Shown here: positions 1 to 6,992 of the stretch, piece by piece
Position numbering within the stretch: position 1 is the stretch's first letter
How the letters are laid out: every line of letters begins with the position of its first letter
From: Hyphomicrobiales bacterium
GTDB lineage: Bacteria; Pseudomonadota; Alphaproteobacteria; Rhizobiales; Xanthobacteraceae
Direction: 5' to 3'
DNA: 15,314 bases
NCBI GenBank assembly: GCA_003164375.1
Contig: PLTE01000429.1
Coordinates: 7,708 to 23,021 of the forward strand
Made by a program: the position numbers and the translations under genes
The notes under the pieces: model-generated
What the model was told of the DNA's origin: nothing
Seen by the model: the letters and a program-made list of their open reading frames with translations, nothing else
The model's database searches: none

Positions 1-4
1 AGGA

Positions 5-1246
5 TCAAAAATCCATTTCCAGAATGTACAAGCCGCCAACGTGGCGATCGACGGTATAGACGATGCCGCGCTCGTCGACGAAGACGTCGTTCATCTGGAT
101 GGTCCCGGTCGGCGCGCCGGGAGGCGCCGGCGGCATGAAGATGCCGATCTCCTTCGGCTGATACGGATTGGCGATGTCATAAGCGCGCAAGCCGCCGTTG
201 AAGAAGGTGCCGAGCACGATCTGATCGGAATGCCAAGCCGTCGGCAGCGGCACGTTCTCGTGAATATTATGGGCGCCGAACCGGCCGGCTTCGGCGTAGA
301 CGGCGGGATCTGGCAGCGGGCAGGTCGCGATCGAGACCAGATTGGTCTCGTCGCGCGCGTCGAGCACCCAGATCAGCTTCGGCCAATCCTTGGCGTTGTT
401 CTCCGTCGATTCGTCGGTCACCAGCATCAGCCCGCGATCGAACAGCGGGACCACGGTGTGCATGAAACCGGTGTATGGCGGCGAATTGGTCCAGTGCGAG
501 ATTTTCTTCGGATTCGCTTTATCGGATATGTCGAGCACGAACATGCCGCCGTCGATATAAGCGAGATAACAGCGGTCCGGCCGTTGCGGATAGACATTGG
601 TATTGTGGGCGCGGAATCCCTTGTCGATCGGATGACGCGACGGCGGCATGACGTTGTCGCCCTGGCGGGTGCCGGGCATCCACCAGCGGCCGACCTCGAC
701 CGGCTTTGACGGATTGCGCACGTCGACGCAGCGATAGAATTGGTCGTCCAATGCATTGGTCGGCACGAAATCGCGCGAGCCCGACGCGCAATGAACATAT
801 TCGCCGTCGCAGAACCACAACTGGTGCACGCCGCGCGAATGCGGGCCGGAACAGTCGAAGAAACCGATCGACTTCGGATTCTCAGGGCTCGAAATGTCGA
901 ACAGCTCGAAACCGGCGGGCTGCAAGTCCTTCTGCGAGGTCTGATAGGCCACCGCCATCATGTTGCCGCAGGTCTCGAGCGAGTTCGAGCGCACATTGGC
1001 GTGCGGCAGGTCGGTCTGACACACCACTTTGGGCTTGCGCGGATCGCTGACGTCGACTGCGGTGAAATTTTTCGGCGCGCTCTCATGCGCCAGCCAGATG
1101 ATGCGCCGGCCATCGGGCGCGATCTGCACCGACATGCCCTCGCCCATGCCGCCGAAGCCTGACAGCGTATCGTGCGCCAACAGCTTGAAATTCCAGGTGA
1201 CGGGTTGATAGCCCTTGTTGAGCGGGCTTTTGTCGGTAACGGGCAT
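5..1246 (-). CDS. LVIVD repeat beta-propeller protein
   Basis: A 413-aa protein of unknown biochemical role. It is built from LVIVD-type repeats, each of the form hydrophobic-D-[VI]-x-[ND]-P-x-x-P-x-x-[VI]. I see them near residues 61-75, 113-128, 170-186, 236-250, 292-308 (degenerate) and 353-368, which predicts a closed beta-propeller. Histidines sit in HN-containing turns (H214-N215, H263, H326-N327, H329), an arrangement reminiscent of metal sites in the selenium-binding/methanethiol oxidase propellers, but this is only inference. There is no signal peptide or membrane segment, so a cytosolic location is likely. An AGGAG-type ribosome site lies about 8 nt upstream of the ATG. The gene is divergent from the first Bug binding protein across 131 nt, so the two may share control. 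The fold call is firm; the function is unknown. Confidence 0.85.
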   Translation of the reverse strand: MPVTDKSPLNKGYQPVTWNFKLLAHDTLSGFGGMGEGMSVQIAPDGRRIIWLAHESAPKNFTAVDVSDPRKPKVVCQTDLPHANVRSNSLETCGNMMAVAYQTSQKDLQPAGFELFDISSPENPKSIGFFDCSGPHSRGVHQLWFCDGEYVHCASGSRDFVPTNALDDQFYRCVDVRNPSKPVEVGRWWMPGTRQGDNVMPPSRHPIDKGFRAHNTNVYPQRPDRCYLAYIDGGMFVLDISDKANPKKISHWTNSPPYTGFMHTVVPLFDRGLMLVTDESTENNAKDWPKLIWVLDARDETNLVSIATCPLPDPAVYAEAGRFGAHNIHENVPLPTAWHSDQIVLGTFFNGGLRAYDIANPYQPKEIGIFMPPAPPGAPTGTIQMNDVFVDERGIVYTVDRHVGGLYILEMDF

Positions 1247-1377
1247 ACTCGGTGTCTCCTCTCCAACTCTGGGTAAATTCTAGGTAACGTCCGGAAAGTC
1301 GCGTCGAAGCTTGTTGCGCCCGCTTTGTGCCAGAAGGCGTTCGCCGCAGCCAGCCGGAAACATGGGGGAGCGTCATC

Positions 1378-2376
1378 ATGAAGCTTTTCGCGGAAACCCG
1401 CGCCGGCGTCGCCGCGGCGGCGATATTAGGACTTGTATTGGGACTTGGGCTGTTCGCCTTGCCGGCTTGGCCGCAGACTTTTCCGAGCCGGCCGATTCAT
1501 CTGCTGGTCGGCTTTGCCCCCGGCGGCACCGGCGACATTCTCGGCCGCATCATCGCCAACCAGCTCGGCATCGAACTCGGCCAATCGGTGGTAGTGGAGA
1601 ACCGCGCCGGCGCAGGCGGCACCCTTGCAGCCCATGACGTGGCCCTGGCCGTGCCTGACGGCTCTATGCTCGAGGTCGGACAAACCCCCGAGATCGCCGT
1701 CAATCCGTATTTCATGAAGGACGTCGGTTACGATCCGCTGCATGACCTGCAACCGATTGCGCTCGCCGGCGTCGTGCCGCTGGCGCTGGTAGTGCCGGCG
1801 AATTCGCCGTTCTCGACCGTGGCGCAGTGGGCGGCGGCTTTGCGCGCCGGCCAGCCGCTGACCTTCGCCTCCGCCGGCGTCGGTACGCCGGGTCACATCG
1901 CCGGCGAGCTGTTGAAGCTCACGCTCGACGACAAGCTGATCCACGTGCCTTACAAAGGCGCAGGTCCTGCCATGAACGACGTCGCCGGCGGCCAAGTCGA
2001 TTTCTATTTTCCGGGCTTTCCCGCCGCCGTGCCGCTGACCCAAGGCGGCAAGGTAAAGCTGCTCGCGGTTACGTCCGCCAAACGCTCGCCGATCGCGCCC
2101 GACGTGCCGACCGTCGCCGAAGGCGCGGACCTGCCGAATTTCGATTTCACGCTGTGGGCCGGATTCTTCGGGCCGCGCGGAACTCCGTTGGACATTGCGA
2201 CCCGGCTCAACGCCGCCATCAACAAGATTATCCTCGAACCCGAGATCAAATCGCGGCTGCAGGACAACGGCGCGCAGGTACAGGCAATGTCGATCGATCA
2301 ATTCGCCGCTTTCGTGCGGGCTGAGATCGAGAAATACCGGGGCATCATCGCCAAGGCAGACATCAGGGCGGAGTAG
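1378..2376 (+). CDS. Bug/TTT-family tricarboxylate-type periplasmic binding protein (copy 1)
   Basis: Extracytoplasmic solute receptor of the Bug (TctC-like) family, which binds carboxylates or other small polar solutes in the periplasm. The ATG at 1378 is preferred over an in-frame ATG at 1363 or the upstream frame-open start at 1327, because a GGGGGAG ribosome site sits 7 nt before it and a signal peptide (residues 1-33, hydrophobic core 11-30) follows at once. Family marks: P-S-R-P-I (36-40), F-x-P-G-G-x-x-D (46-53), V-V-E-N-R-x-G-A-G-G (72-81), H-V-P-Y-K-G-A-G (189-196), D-V-P-T-V-A-E (242-248) and G-F-F-G-P-R-G-T-P (262-270). At 332 aa it has the usual family length. It is followed after 3 nt by a paralog of identical length, certainly co-transcribed. 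No TctA/TctB permease accompanies it. The ligand cannot be read from the sequence. Confidence 0.93.
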   Translation: MKLFAETRAGVAAAAILGLVLGLGLFALPAWPQTFPSRPIHLLVGFAPGGTGDILGRIIANQLGIELGQSVVVENRAGAGGTLAAHDVALAVPDGSMLEVGQTPEIAVNPYFMKDVGYDPLHDLQPIALAGVVPLALVVPANSPFSTVAQWAAALRAGQPLTFASAGVGTPGHIAGELLKLTLDDKLIHVPYKGAGPAMNDVAGGQVDFYFPGFPAAVPLTQGGKVKLLAVTSAKRSPIAPDVPTVAEGADLPNFDFTLWAGFFGPRGTPLDIATRLNAAINKIILEPEIKSRLQDNGAQVQAMSIDQFAAFVRAEIEKYRGIIAKADIRAE

Positions 2377-3375
2377 CACATGACCCCGATGGGAAAGAGT
2401 ATTGCTACCGGCGTCGTTGCAACCGCGATACTTGCGGTGGGACTTGCGCTCGCGGCACGGCCGGCTTGGCCGCAGACTTATCCGAGCCGCCCGATCCGCG
2501 TCATCGTCAACTTTGTCCCGGGCGGGACGGGCGACATCATCGCCCGGTTGATCGGCGGCAGGCTTGGCGATGCGCTCGGCCGATCGGTTGTGGTGGAGAA
2601 CCGGCCCGGCGCCGGCGGCACGCTGGGAGCGCGTGACGTCGTCAATGCCGCACCCGACGGCTACACGCTGTCGGTCGCCCAGACGCCGGAGATCGCCATC
2701 AATCCCTATTTTATGAAAGACGTCGGCTACGACCCGATGAAAGACTTGCAGCCGATCGCGCTCGGCGGCGTCGTGCCTCTGGCGCTGGCGGTTCCGGCCA
2801 ACGCGCCCTATTCGACCATTAGCGAGTTTGTGACATTCATGCGCACGACCGATAGACCGGTTACCTTCGCATCAGGCGGCGTCGGCACATCCGGCCATCT
2901 CGCCGGCGAGTTGCTGAAGCTCAAGCTCAATCCCAAGCTGACGCATGTGCCCTATAAGGGCGCTGGCCAGGCTTTGACCGATCTCGTCGGCGGCCAAGTC
3001 GACTTTTATTTTCCGGGCTTTATCGCCGCCATGCCGTTGATGCAGGCGGGCAAGCTCAAAGTGCTCGCGGTGGCGACAACCAAGCGCTCACCGGCGGCGC
3101 CCGACATCCCGACCGTTGCCGAGGCGACGGGCATCGCCGATTTCGACTTCACCTTGTGGGCCGGATTCTTCGGACCGCGCGGAACTCCGTTGGACATTGC
3201 GACCCGGCTCAACGCCGCCATCAACAAGATCATCCTCGAACCCGAGATCAAATCGCGGCTGCAGGACAACGGCGCGCAGGTACAGGCGATGTCGATCGAT
3301 CAATTCGCCGCTTTCGTTCGGACTGAGATCGAGAAATACCGGGGCATCATCGCCAAGGCGGACATCAGGGCGGAC
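2153..3375 (+). repeat. Near-identical 3' segments of the tandem Bug genes
   Basis: The segment 2153-2373 is repeated at 3155-3375. Over 2161-2370 against 3163-3372 I count 6 mismatches in 210 nt (about 97% identity). The 120 nt just upstream (2041-2160 against 3043-3162) carry 33 mismatches (about 72%). The border is sharp, near codon 259 of each gene. The mismatches inside the block are mostly synonymous. This is the footprint expected of recent gene conversion or partial reduplication on an older tandem duplication. Confidence 0.88.
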
Positions 3376-3378
3376 TGA
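2380..3378 (+). CDS. Bug/TTT-family periplasmic binding protein (copy 2)
   Basis: Second member of the tandem pair, again 332 aa and colinear with copy 1 without gaps (constant offset of 1002 nt). The signal peptide covers about residues 1-32, ending in A-x-P-A-W-P-Q. The GGCGGAG ribosome site lies inside the last codons of copy 1, 6 nt before the ATG, so translation is probably coupled. An internal Met4 at 2389 is possible but less well spaced. The mature protein is only moderately similar to copy 1 until residue 259, then nearly identical to the end (77 residues with two substitutions). This suggests a similar fold and transporter contact surface but possibly different ligand preference, since the N-terminal and middle parts carry most of the differences. 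The gene ends 27 nt before the stop of a convergent third Bug gene; I see no terminator there. Confidence 0.93.
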   Translation: MTPMGKSIATGVVATAILAVGLALAARPAWPQTYPSRPIRVIVNFVPGGTGDIIARLIGGRLGDALGRSVVVENRPGAGGTLGARDVVNAAPDGYTLSVAQTPEIAINPYFMKDVGYDPMKDLQPIALGGVVPLALAVPANAPYSTISEFVTFMRTTDRPVTFASGGVGTSGHLAGELLKLKLNPKLTHVPYKGAGQALTDLVGGQVDFYFPGFIAAMPLMQAGKLKVLAVATTKRSPAAPDIPTVAEATGIADFDFTLWAGFFGPRGTPLDIATRLNAAINKIILEPEIKSRLQDNGAQVQAMSIDQFAAFVRTEIEKYRGIIAKADIRAD

Positions 3379-3405
3379 CAATCCTCCGCTCATTGCCACG
3401 CCAGC

Positions 3406-4425
3406 TCACTGCGGCGCGTTCATTTTGATGCCGGTCAGCGCGGCCAGTTCACCCTGACGCTTGGTTTCGAGGCGCAGGTAGTTGGCGAGGTGCTCGGGCG
3501 TGTTCTCGACGGGAACGGTCATGCCGAGCGCCTCCATGCGGTTGCGAAACTCTTGCGTTTGCACGACGTCATTGAGCTCTTTGTTGAGGTAAGCGATGAT
3601 CGGCTGAGGCGTCTTGGCGGGCGCCGCGAGGCCGACGAAGCCGCTATAGTCGAAATTCGGAAAACCCAGTTCCTGCATGGTCGGAACCTCAGACCAGGTC
3701 GCGATCCGTTGCGGCCGCGCGATCGCGAGCGCACGCACTTTGCCGCTGTCAGCAAGCGGTTTGGCCTGAGCATAGAATGCGAATGCGCCCTGGACACCGC
3801 TTGGCGAGACGTTGCGAGCGGCCTCGCCCGAGCCGGCATAGGGCACGCCTGCGATCGCGGTCTTGGCCAGAGCGTTGAGCTGCGCCAACGCCATCGCCGG
3901 CGACGTGGCCGGACCCGAAGTGCCGAAACTGATTTTGTTCGGATTAGCCTTCGCGTCGGCGAGCAATTCGGCGAGCGACTTGTAAGGCAGCGTGGCGTCG
4001 ATGATCAGGACCAGGGGAGGTCCTTCGACGATCATGCCGATCATCGCGAAGTCGTCGATCGCGTTATAGGGCACCGGAAGAAACCACAGATTCTGCGCGT
4101 CGGCGATTGAATTGGCGAACAATGTGTATCCGTTGGGGGCGGCGCGCGCCGCATAGGCCCCGCCCAGAGTGCCCGACCCGCCCGGTTTGTTCTCGACGAT
4201 AATGGTCTGGCCGATGCGCTCCTGCAGCATGCCGGCAAAGACGCGCGCGGGGACGTCGGTCAATCCGCCAGCCGCGAACGGCACGATCATGGTAATCGGG
4301 CGATTGGGGTAGTCCTGCGCTGTCGCGACCGTCAGGAGGAAAACGCTCAACAGCGCGCCGCCCAAAAGCGCGCTAAAGAGCTGCAGGCCGATGCGCAGTG
4401 GACTGAGCGGTGAATGATGGGTCAT
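3406..4425 (-). CDS. Bug/TTT-family periplasmic binding protein (third, minus strand)
   Basis: A 339-aa extracytoplasmic solute receptor of the Bug family, clearly more distant from the tandem pair. I start it at the ATG ending at 4425 because an AGGAGC ribosome site lies just upstream and a classical signal peptide follows (hydrophobic core about 13-34, A-T-A-Q cleavage near residue 37). The open frame extends 16 codons further upstream but without a ribosome site. Family marks include Y-P-N-R-P-I (39-44), V-P-F-A-A-G-G-x-x-D (48-57), a V-E-N-K-P-G-G-S-G-T-L motif and G-V-P-Y-A-G-S-G. It is convergent with copy 2 and divergent from the triple RidA gene. It could deliver solute to a TctAB permease encoded elsewhere, or act as a signalling receptor; the ligand is unknown. 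Confidence 0.92.
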   Translation of the reverse strand: MTHHSPLSPLRIGLQLFSALLGGALLSVFLLTVATAQDYPNRPITMIVPFAAGGLTDVPARVFAGMLQERIGQTIIVENKPGGSGTLGGAYAARAAPNGYTLFANSIADAQNLWFLPVPYNAIDDFAMIGMIVEGPPLVLIIDATLPYKSLAELLADAKANPNKISFGTSGPATSPAMALAQLNALAKTAIAGVPYAGSGEAARNVSPSGVQGAFAFYAQAKPLADSGKVRALAIARPQRIATWSEVPTMQELGFPNFDYSGFVGLAAPAKTPQPIIAYLNKELNDVVQTQEFRNRMEALGMTVPVENTPEHLANYLRLETKRQGELAALTGIKMNAPQ

Positions 4426-4452
4426 GTATCGCTCCTGTGCGCGCATCTTCTT

Positions 4453-4495
4453 CGCGTCGCGCCACAATGCCAAAGTCCAGCTTCTGCCCGACGCG
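4453..4495. promoter_or_regulatory. Inverted repeat between divergent genes
   Basis: CGCGTCG at 4453-4459 and its exact complement CGACGCG at 4489-4495 are separated by 29 nt, roughly centred in the 99-nt gap between the minus-strand Bug gene and the RidA-like gene. It could be a paired operator site. In GC-rich DNA a 7-bp match can easily be chance, so support is weak. Confidence 0.2.
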
Positions 4496-4524
4496 GGCCA
4501 TCATAGCAGCACGAGAAGGAACCG

Positions 4525-5835
4525 ATGACCAAGAGCGTAACCGTAGAGCCGCTGCTTCCGGTCGAACTCGGCCCGGGTAGGATTAAGTTCGCCCAGGGCG
4601 TAAAGGCCGGCCGGTGGGTCTTCGCGACCGGGCTGATGGCGCAGGACTTTGCCAACGGCATCGCACCGGATGTGCTGGCGGAATCGGCGCCGCATGCGGG
4701 CCTGCCTAAGCGCGAAAAGGAAGCGCGTCGTATCTTTGAGAACCTCGACGCCGTCCTGCGCGCCGCCGGCACCGATCGCGACAGCCTTGTGCGCACTGAT
4801 CAATACTACACGACGGTGAAGGCTGTGCCGCCCTATCAACAAGTCAGGAGGAAAATTCTGAACGGGCGCATTCCGCCTTCGACGTCGATTGCGCAACAGA
4901 GGTTCTTGCTGCCGGGCGCCGACATGAACATCCAGGCCATGGCCGTCATCCCCGGCAACGGGTTCGAGGTCGAGCACCTCAAGCACGAGCAGCTCAAGGG
5001 GCGTCCCACCTCCGGCTATTCGCCCGCGGTTACGGTCGGCGATTTCATTTTCCTGCCAGGCATCACCTCGCTCGCGGTCGGGGATGAGCCGCGGCGTAAC
5101 GGGGTCGCCGCAGCAGCGCTGATGACCGAGGGCGCGCAGTGGGGCGGTCAACCGATCAAGCTCGAGACGGAGTTCATCATCACCCAGCGAATGGCGGCCT
5201 CGCTGGCGTTGGCCGGCGCGCGGCTCGAGGATGTCGTGCACGCGCAGGTCTATCTCGCCGACCGCGAGGATTATTCGGCCTTTAACGAGACATGGACGCG
5301 GCATTTCGGGGAGGCCGGCCCAACCCTGTCGATCATTCCGTGTATCGAGCACGGGCTTGCGCCCTACGATGGCAAGATAGAAATCAACGTAATCGCGGCG
5401 AAGCCCGGCAGCGCGGCCGCCAAGCACCATGTCGACGCCGGCGTCCCGACGGCCTTCCGCCACCAGCCGCAGGCGGTGAGAGCGGGCGATCTTTTGTTCA
5501 TTCCCGCGTTGATGGCGGCCGACCGCAACGGCCTCCTGGCCGCGGCTGCCGTGAACCCGCGGCAGCCTTATTTCTCGTCGTCGCCCGAGGTGCAGGCTGA
5601 GGCTATTGTCGACAATATCGCGCGGCTTTGCGCCGCCGCCGGGACTTCGCTCGCCAACACGGTCCGTGTGCTGTTGTTCCTCACTGACATCGGCGAGTTC
5701 TACCCGATCTACAAAGTCTGGGAGAGCAGGCTTGGCGGCCGCCCGCTGCCGTTTTCCGCGGTGGAGGTACCGGGGCCGCTGCCGGTACCGGGAGCCACGG
5801 TGATGATGGAAACCTGGGTTTACGCGCCTGAGTGA
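4525..5835 (+). CDS. Triple RidA-like (YjgF/UK114) domain protein
   Basis: A 436-aa protein made of three consecutive RidA/YjgF-fold domains, about residues 18-145, 160-296 and 305-436. Each has the pattern of the family: G-D/R-x-[ILV]-F-[ILV]-x-G/A near its start, a helix such as N-x-x-x-x-L-x-A-A-G, a V-x-[FLV]-x-T/L-D strand, and a final E/N-I-x-x-x-A strand. RidA proteins deaminate reactive enamines/imines using a conserved Arg; at the corresponding places I read T120, L268 and F410, so this is probably not a standard deaminase. Because RidA normally forms a trimer with sites between subunits, a three-domain chain may be a built-in trimer. The ATG is preceded by AGAAGGA. No signal peptide, so cytosolic. 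It is followed on the same strand by the oxidoreductase gene after 137 nt. Domain call is strong; substrate unknown. Confidence 0.87.
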   Translation: MTKSVTVEPLLPVELGPGRIKFAQGVKAGRWVFATGLMAQDFANGIAPDVLAESAPHAGLPKREKEARRIFENLDAVLRAAGTDRDSLVRTDQYYTTVKAVPPYQQVRRKILNGRIPPSTSIAQQRFLLPGADMNIQAMAVIPGNGFEVEHLKHEQLKGRPTSGYSPAVTVGDFIFLPGITSLAVGDEPRRNGVAAAALMTEGAQWGGQPIKLETEFIITQRMAASLALAGARLEDVVHAQVYLADREDYSAFNETWTRHFGEAGPTLSIIPCIEHGLAPYDGKIEINVIAAKPGSAAAKHHVDAGVPTAFRHQPQAVRAGDLLFIPALMAADRNGLLAAAAVNPRQPYFSSSPEVQAEAIVDNIARLCAAAGTSLANTVRVLLFLTDIGEFYPIYKVWESRLGGRPLPFSAVEVPGPLPVPGATVMMETWVYAPE

Positions 5836-5846
5836 TTGCCATGCAG

Positions 5847-5859
5847 TGGGCGACGCCCA
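5847..5859 (+). other. Short hairpin after the RidA-like gene
   Basis: TGGGCG and CGCCCA flank a single A, giving a 5-bp stem with a 3-nt loop, 11 nt after the stop codon. No T-run follows, so it is not a convincing terminator; it might stabilise the mRNA end. Confidence 0.2.
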
Positions 5860-5908
5860 GCGACCGATGATATGCGTCCAAGGACAAGCCGCCAGCTCCG
5901 CGCCAACG

Positions 5909-5936
5909 TTGCAGTGGCCGCGCCCTGTGCTAGGAA
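5909..5936 (+). promoter_or_regulatory. Possible sigma-70 promoter for the oxidoreductase
   Basis: TTGCAG (5909-5914), a 16-nt spacer and TAGGAA (5931-5936, preceded by TGC) resemble a housekeeping promoter of alphaproteobacteria, placed about 36 nt before the start codon of the dehydrogenase-like gene. If active, that gene and the Bug gene after it could be transcribed apart from the RidA-like gene. The -10 box is a poor match. Confidence 0.28.
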
Positions 5937-5972
5937 GCCGCCACGATCAAGGAAATGGCACAGGAGTTGGAC

Positions 5973-6935
5973 ATGGCCACGCAGAACACGCAGAAAATCG
6001 GCTGGATCGGCATGGGCCGCATGGGCTTTGCGATGGCCGAGCGCCTCGTCAAAGCGGGCCACGACGTTTCGATCTGGAATCGCACGCGGGCGAAGGCCGA
6101 GCCGCTCGAAAAGATCGGCGGCAAGGTGGTCGATCATCTGTCCGATCTGAAGTCGGTCGACGTGTTGTTTTCAATCGTCTCGACCGGCAAGGACGTTCAG
6201 GAAGTCCTATACGGCAAGAACGGCGTGTCGAGCCAGGGCGGCAAGCTGCCGCCCGTCGTGGTCGATTGCTCGACCATCTCGGTCGAGGATTCGGCCGCGA
6301 TCCGCGACAAGCTCACGCAACTCGGTTCGGCCTTCGTCGCGGCGCCCGTGAGCGGCAATGCCAAGGTGATCAAGGCCGGCAAGCTTTCTGCGGTGGTGTC
6401 GGGCCCCGAAGCGGCAAGCAAGATCGCCACGCCGCTGATCGAAGTCTTCGCGCCGCGCGGGGCCTCCTATGTCGGCGACGGCGAGCTCGCGCGGGTCTGT
6501 AAAATCGCGCACAATGTCATGCTCGGCGTGGTAATCGAGAACCTGATCGAGATCACGCTGCTCACCAATAAAATGGGCGTACCGCGGCATGCGTTCCTTG
6601 CGTTCCTCAACAATGGCGTGATGGGCTCGATGTTCACGGCCTATAAATCGCCGGCTTTGGTCAATCTCGACTGGGCGACGACGTTCACCCCGGAATTGCT
6701 GCGCAAGGACCTCGATCTCGGCCTCGAACTCGCACGCGAGATGGACGTGCCGATGCCGGTGACCGCGGCGACGCGCGAAGTCGTGCAAAGCCATTTCGGC
6801 GCTGCTACGTTGCAGAAGAATCCGGAAGAATATTTGGCGAAGGATTTTGCGGCGCTGGCCGAGACCATGGCGCTCGCCGCCGGCATGAAGCTCGAGAGCG
6901 AAAACAAGAACGTGCCGACCGGGCTGGAGAGCTAA
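5973..6935 (+). CDS. NAD(P)-dependent beta-hydroxyacid dehydrogenase (3-hydroxyisobutyrate dehydrogenase-like)
   Basis: A 320-aa cytosolic oxidoreductase of the beta-hydroxyacid dehydrogenase family (3-hydroxyisobutyrate, tartronate semialdehyde and glyoxylate reductase relatives). The Rossmann motif G13-x-G15-x-x-G18 opens the protein. W35-N-R-T39 after the second strand is the form usually linked with NADP(H). The substrate loop A-P-V-S-G-N (124-129) has N where the usual family signature has a second G, followed by K-A-G-K-L-S. The likely catalytic lysine is K177, with N181 nearby. The ATG at 5973 has an AGGAG site 7 nt upstream; an in-frame ATG at 5955 has an AAGGAA too close to it. Same strand as the RidA-like gene upstream and the fourth Bug gene 57 nt downstream, so one catabolic transcript is plausible. 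The exact substrate is not decided by the sequence. Confidence 0.9.
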   Translation: MATQNTQKIGWIGMGRMGFAMAERLVKAGHDVSIWNRTRAKAEPLEKIGGKVVDHLSDLKSVDVLFSIVSTGKDVQEVLYGKNGVSSQGGKLPPVVVDCSTISVEDSAAIRDKLTQLGSAFVAAPVSGNAKVIKAGKLSAVVSGPEAASKIATPLIEVFAPRGASYVGDGELARVCKIAHNVMLGVVIENLIEITLLTNKMGVPRHAFLAFLNNGVMGSMFTAYKSPALVNLDWATTFTPELLRKDLDLGLELAREMDVPMPVTAATREVVQSHFGAATLQKNPEEYLAKDFAALAETMALAAGMKLESENKNVPTGLES

Positions 6936-6992
6936 CAGCGAAGTGAAGCGCCCATCACAAGGCGCCACCGCGAACGCGAATGGGAGGAGACC

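Noticed and set aside
1426..2379. A 317-codon minus-strand frame opposite the first Bug gene
   Set aside because: Antisense to a clear Bug protein; the similar frame opposite copy 2 simply reflects the shared sequence.
3379..3405. Terminator between the convergent second and third Bug genes
   Set aside because: The 27-nt gap has no inverted repeat with a T-run on either strand.
4501..5463. A 320-codon minus-strand frame opposite the triple RidA-like gene
   Set aside because: Antisense shadow with no domain and no ribosome site; the plus-strand frame has three clear domains.
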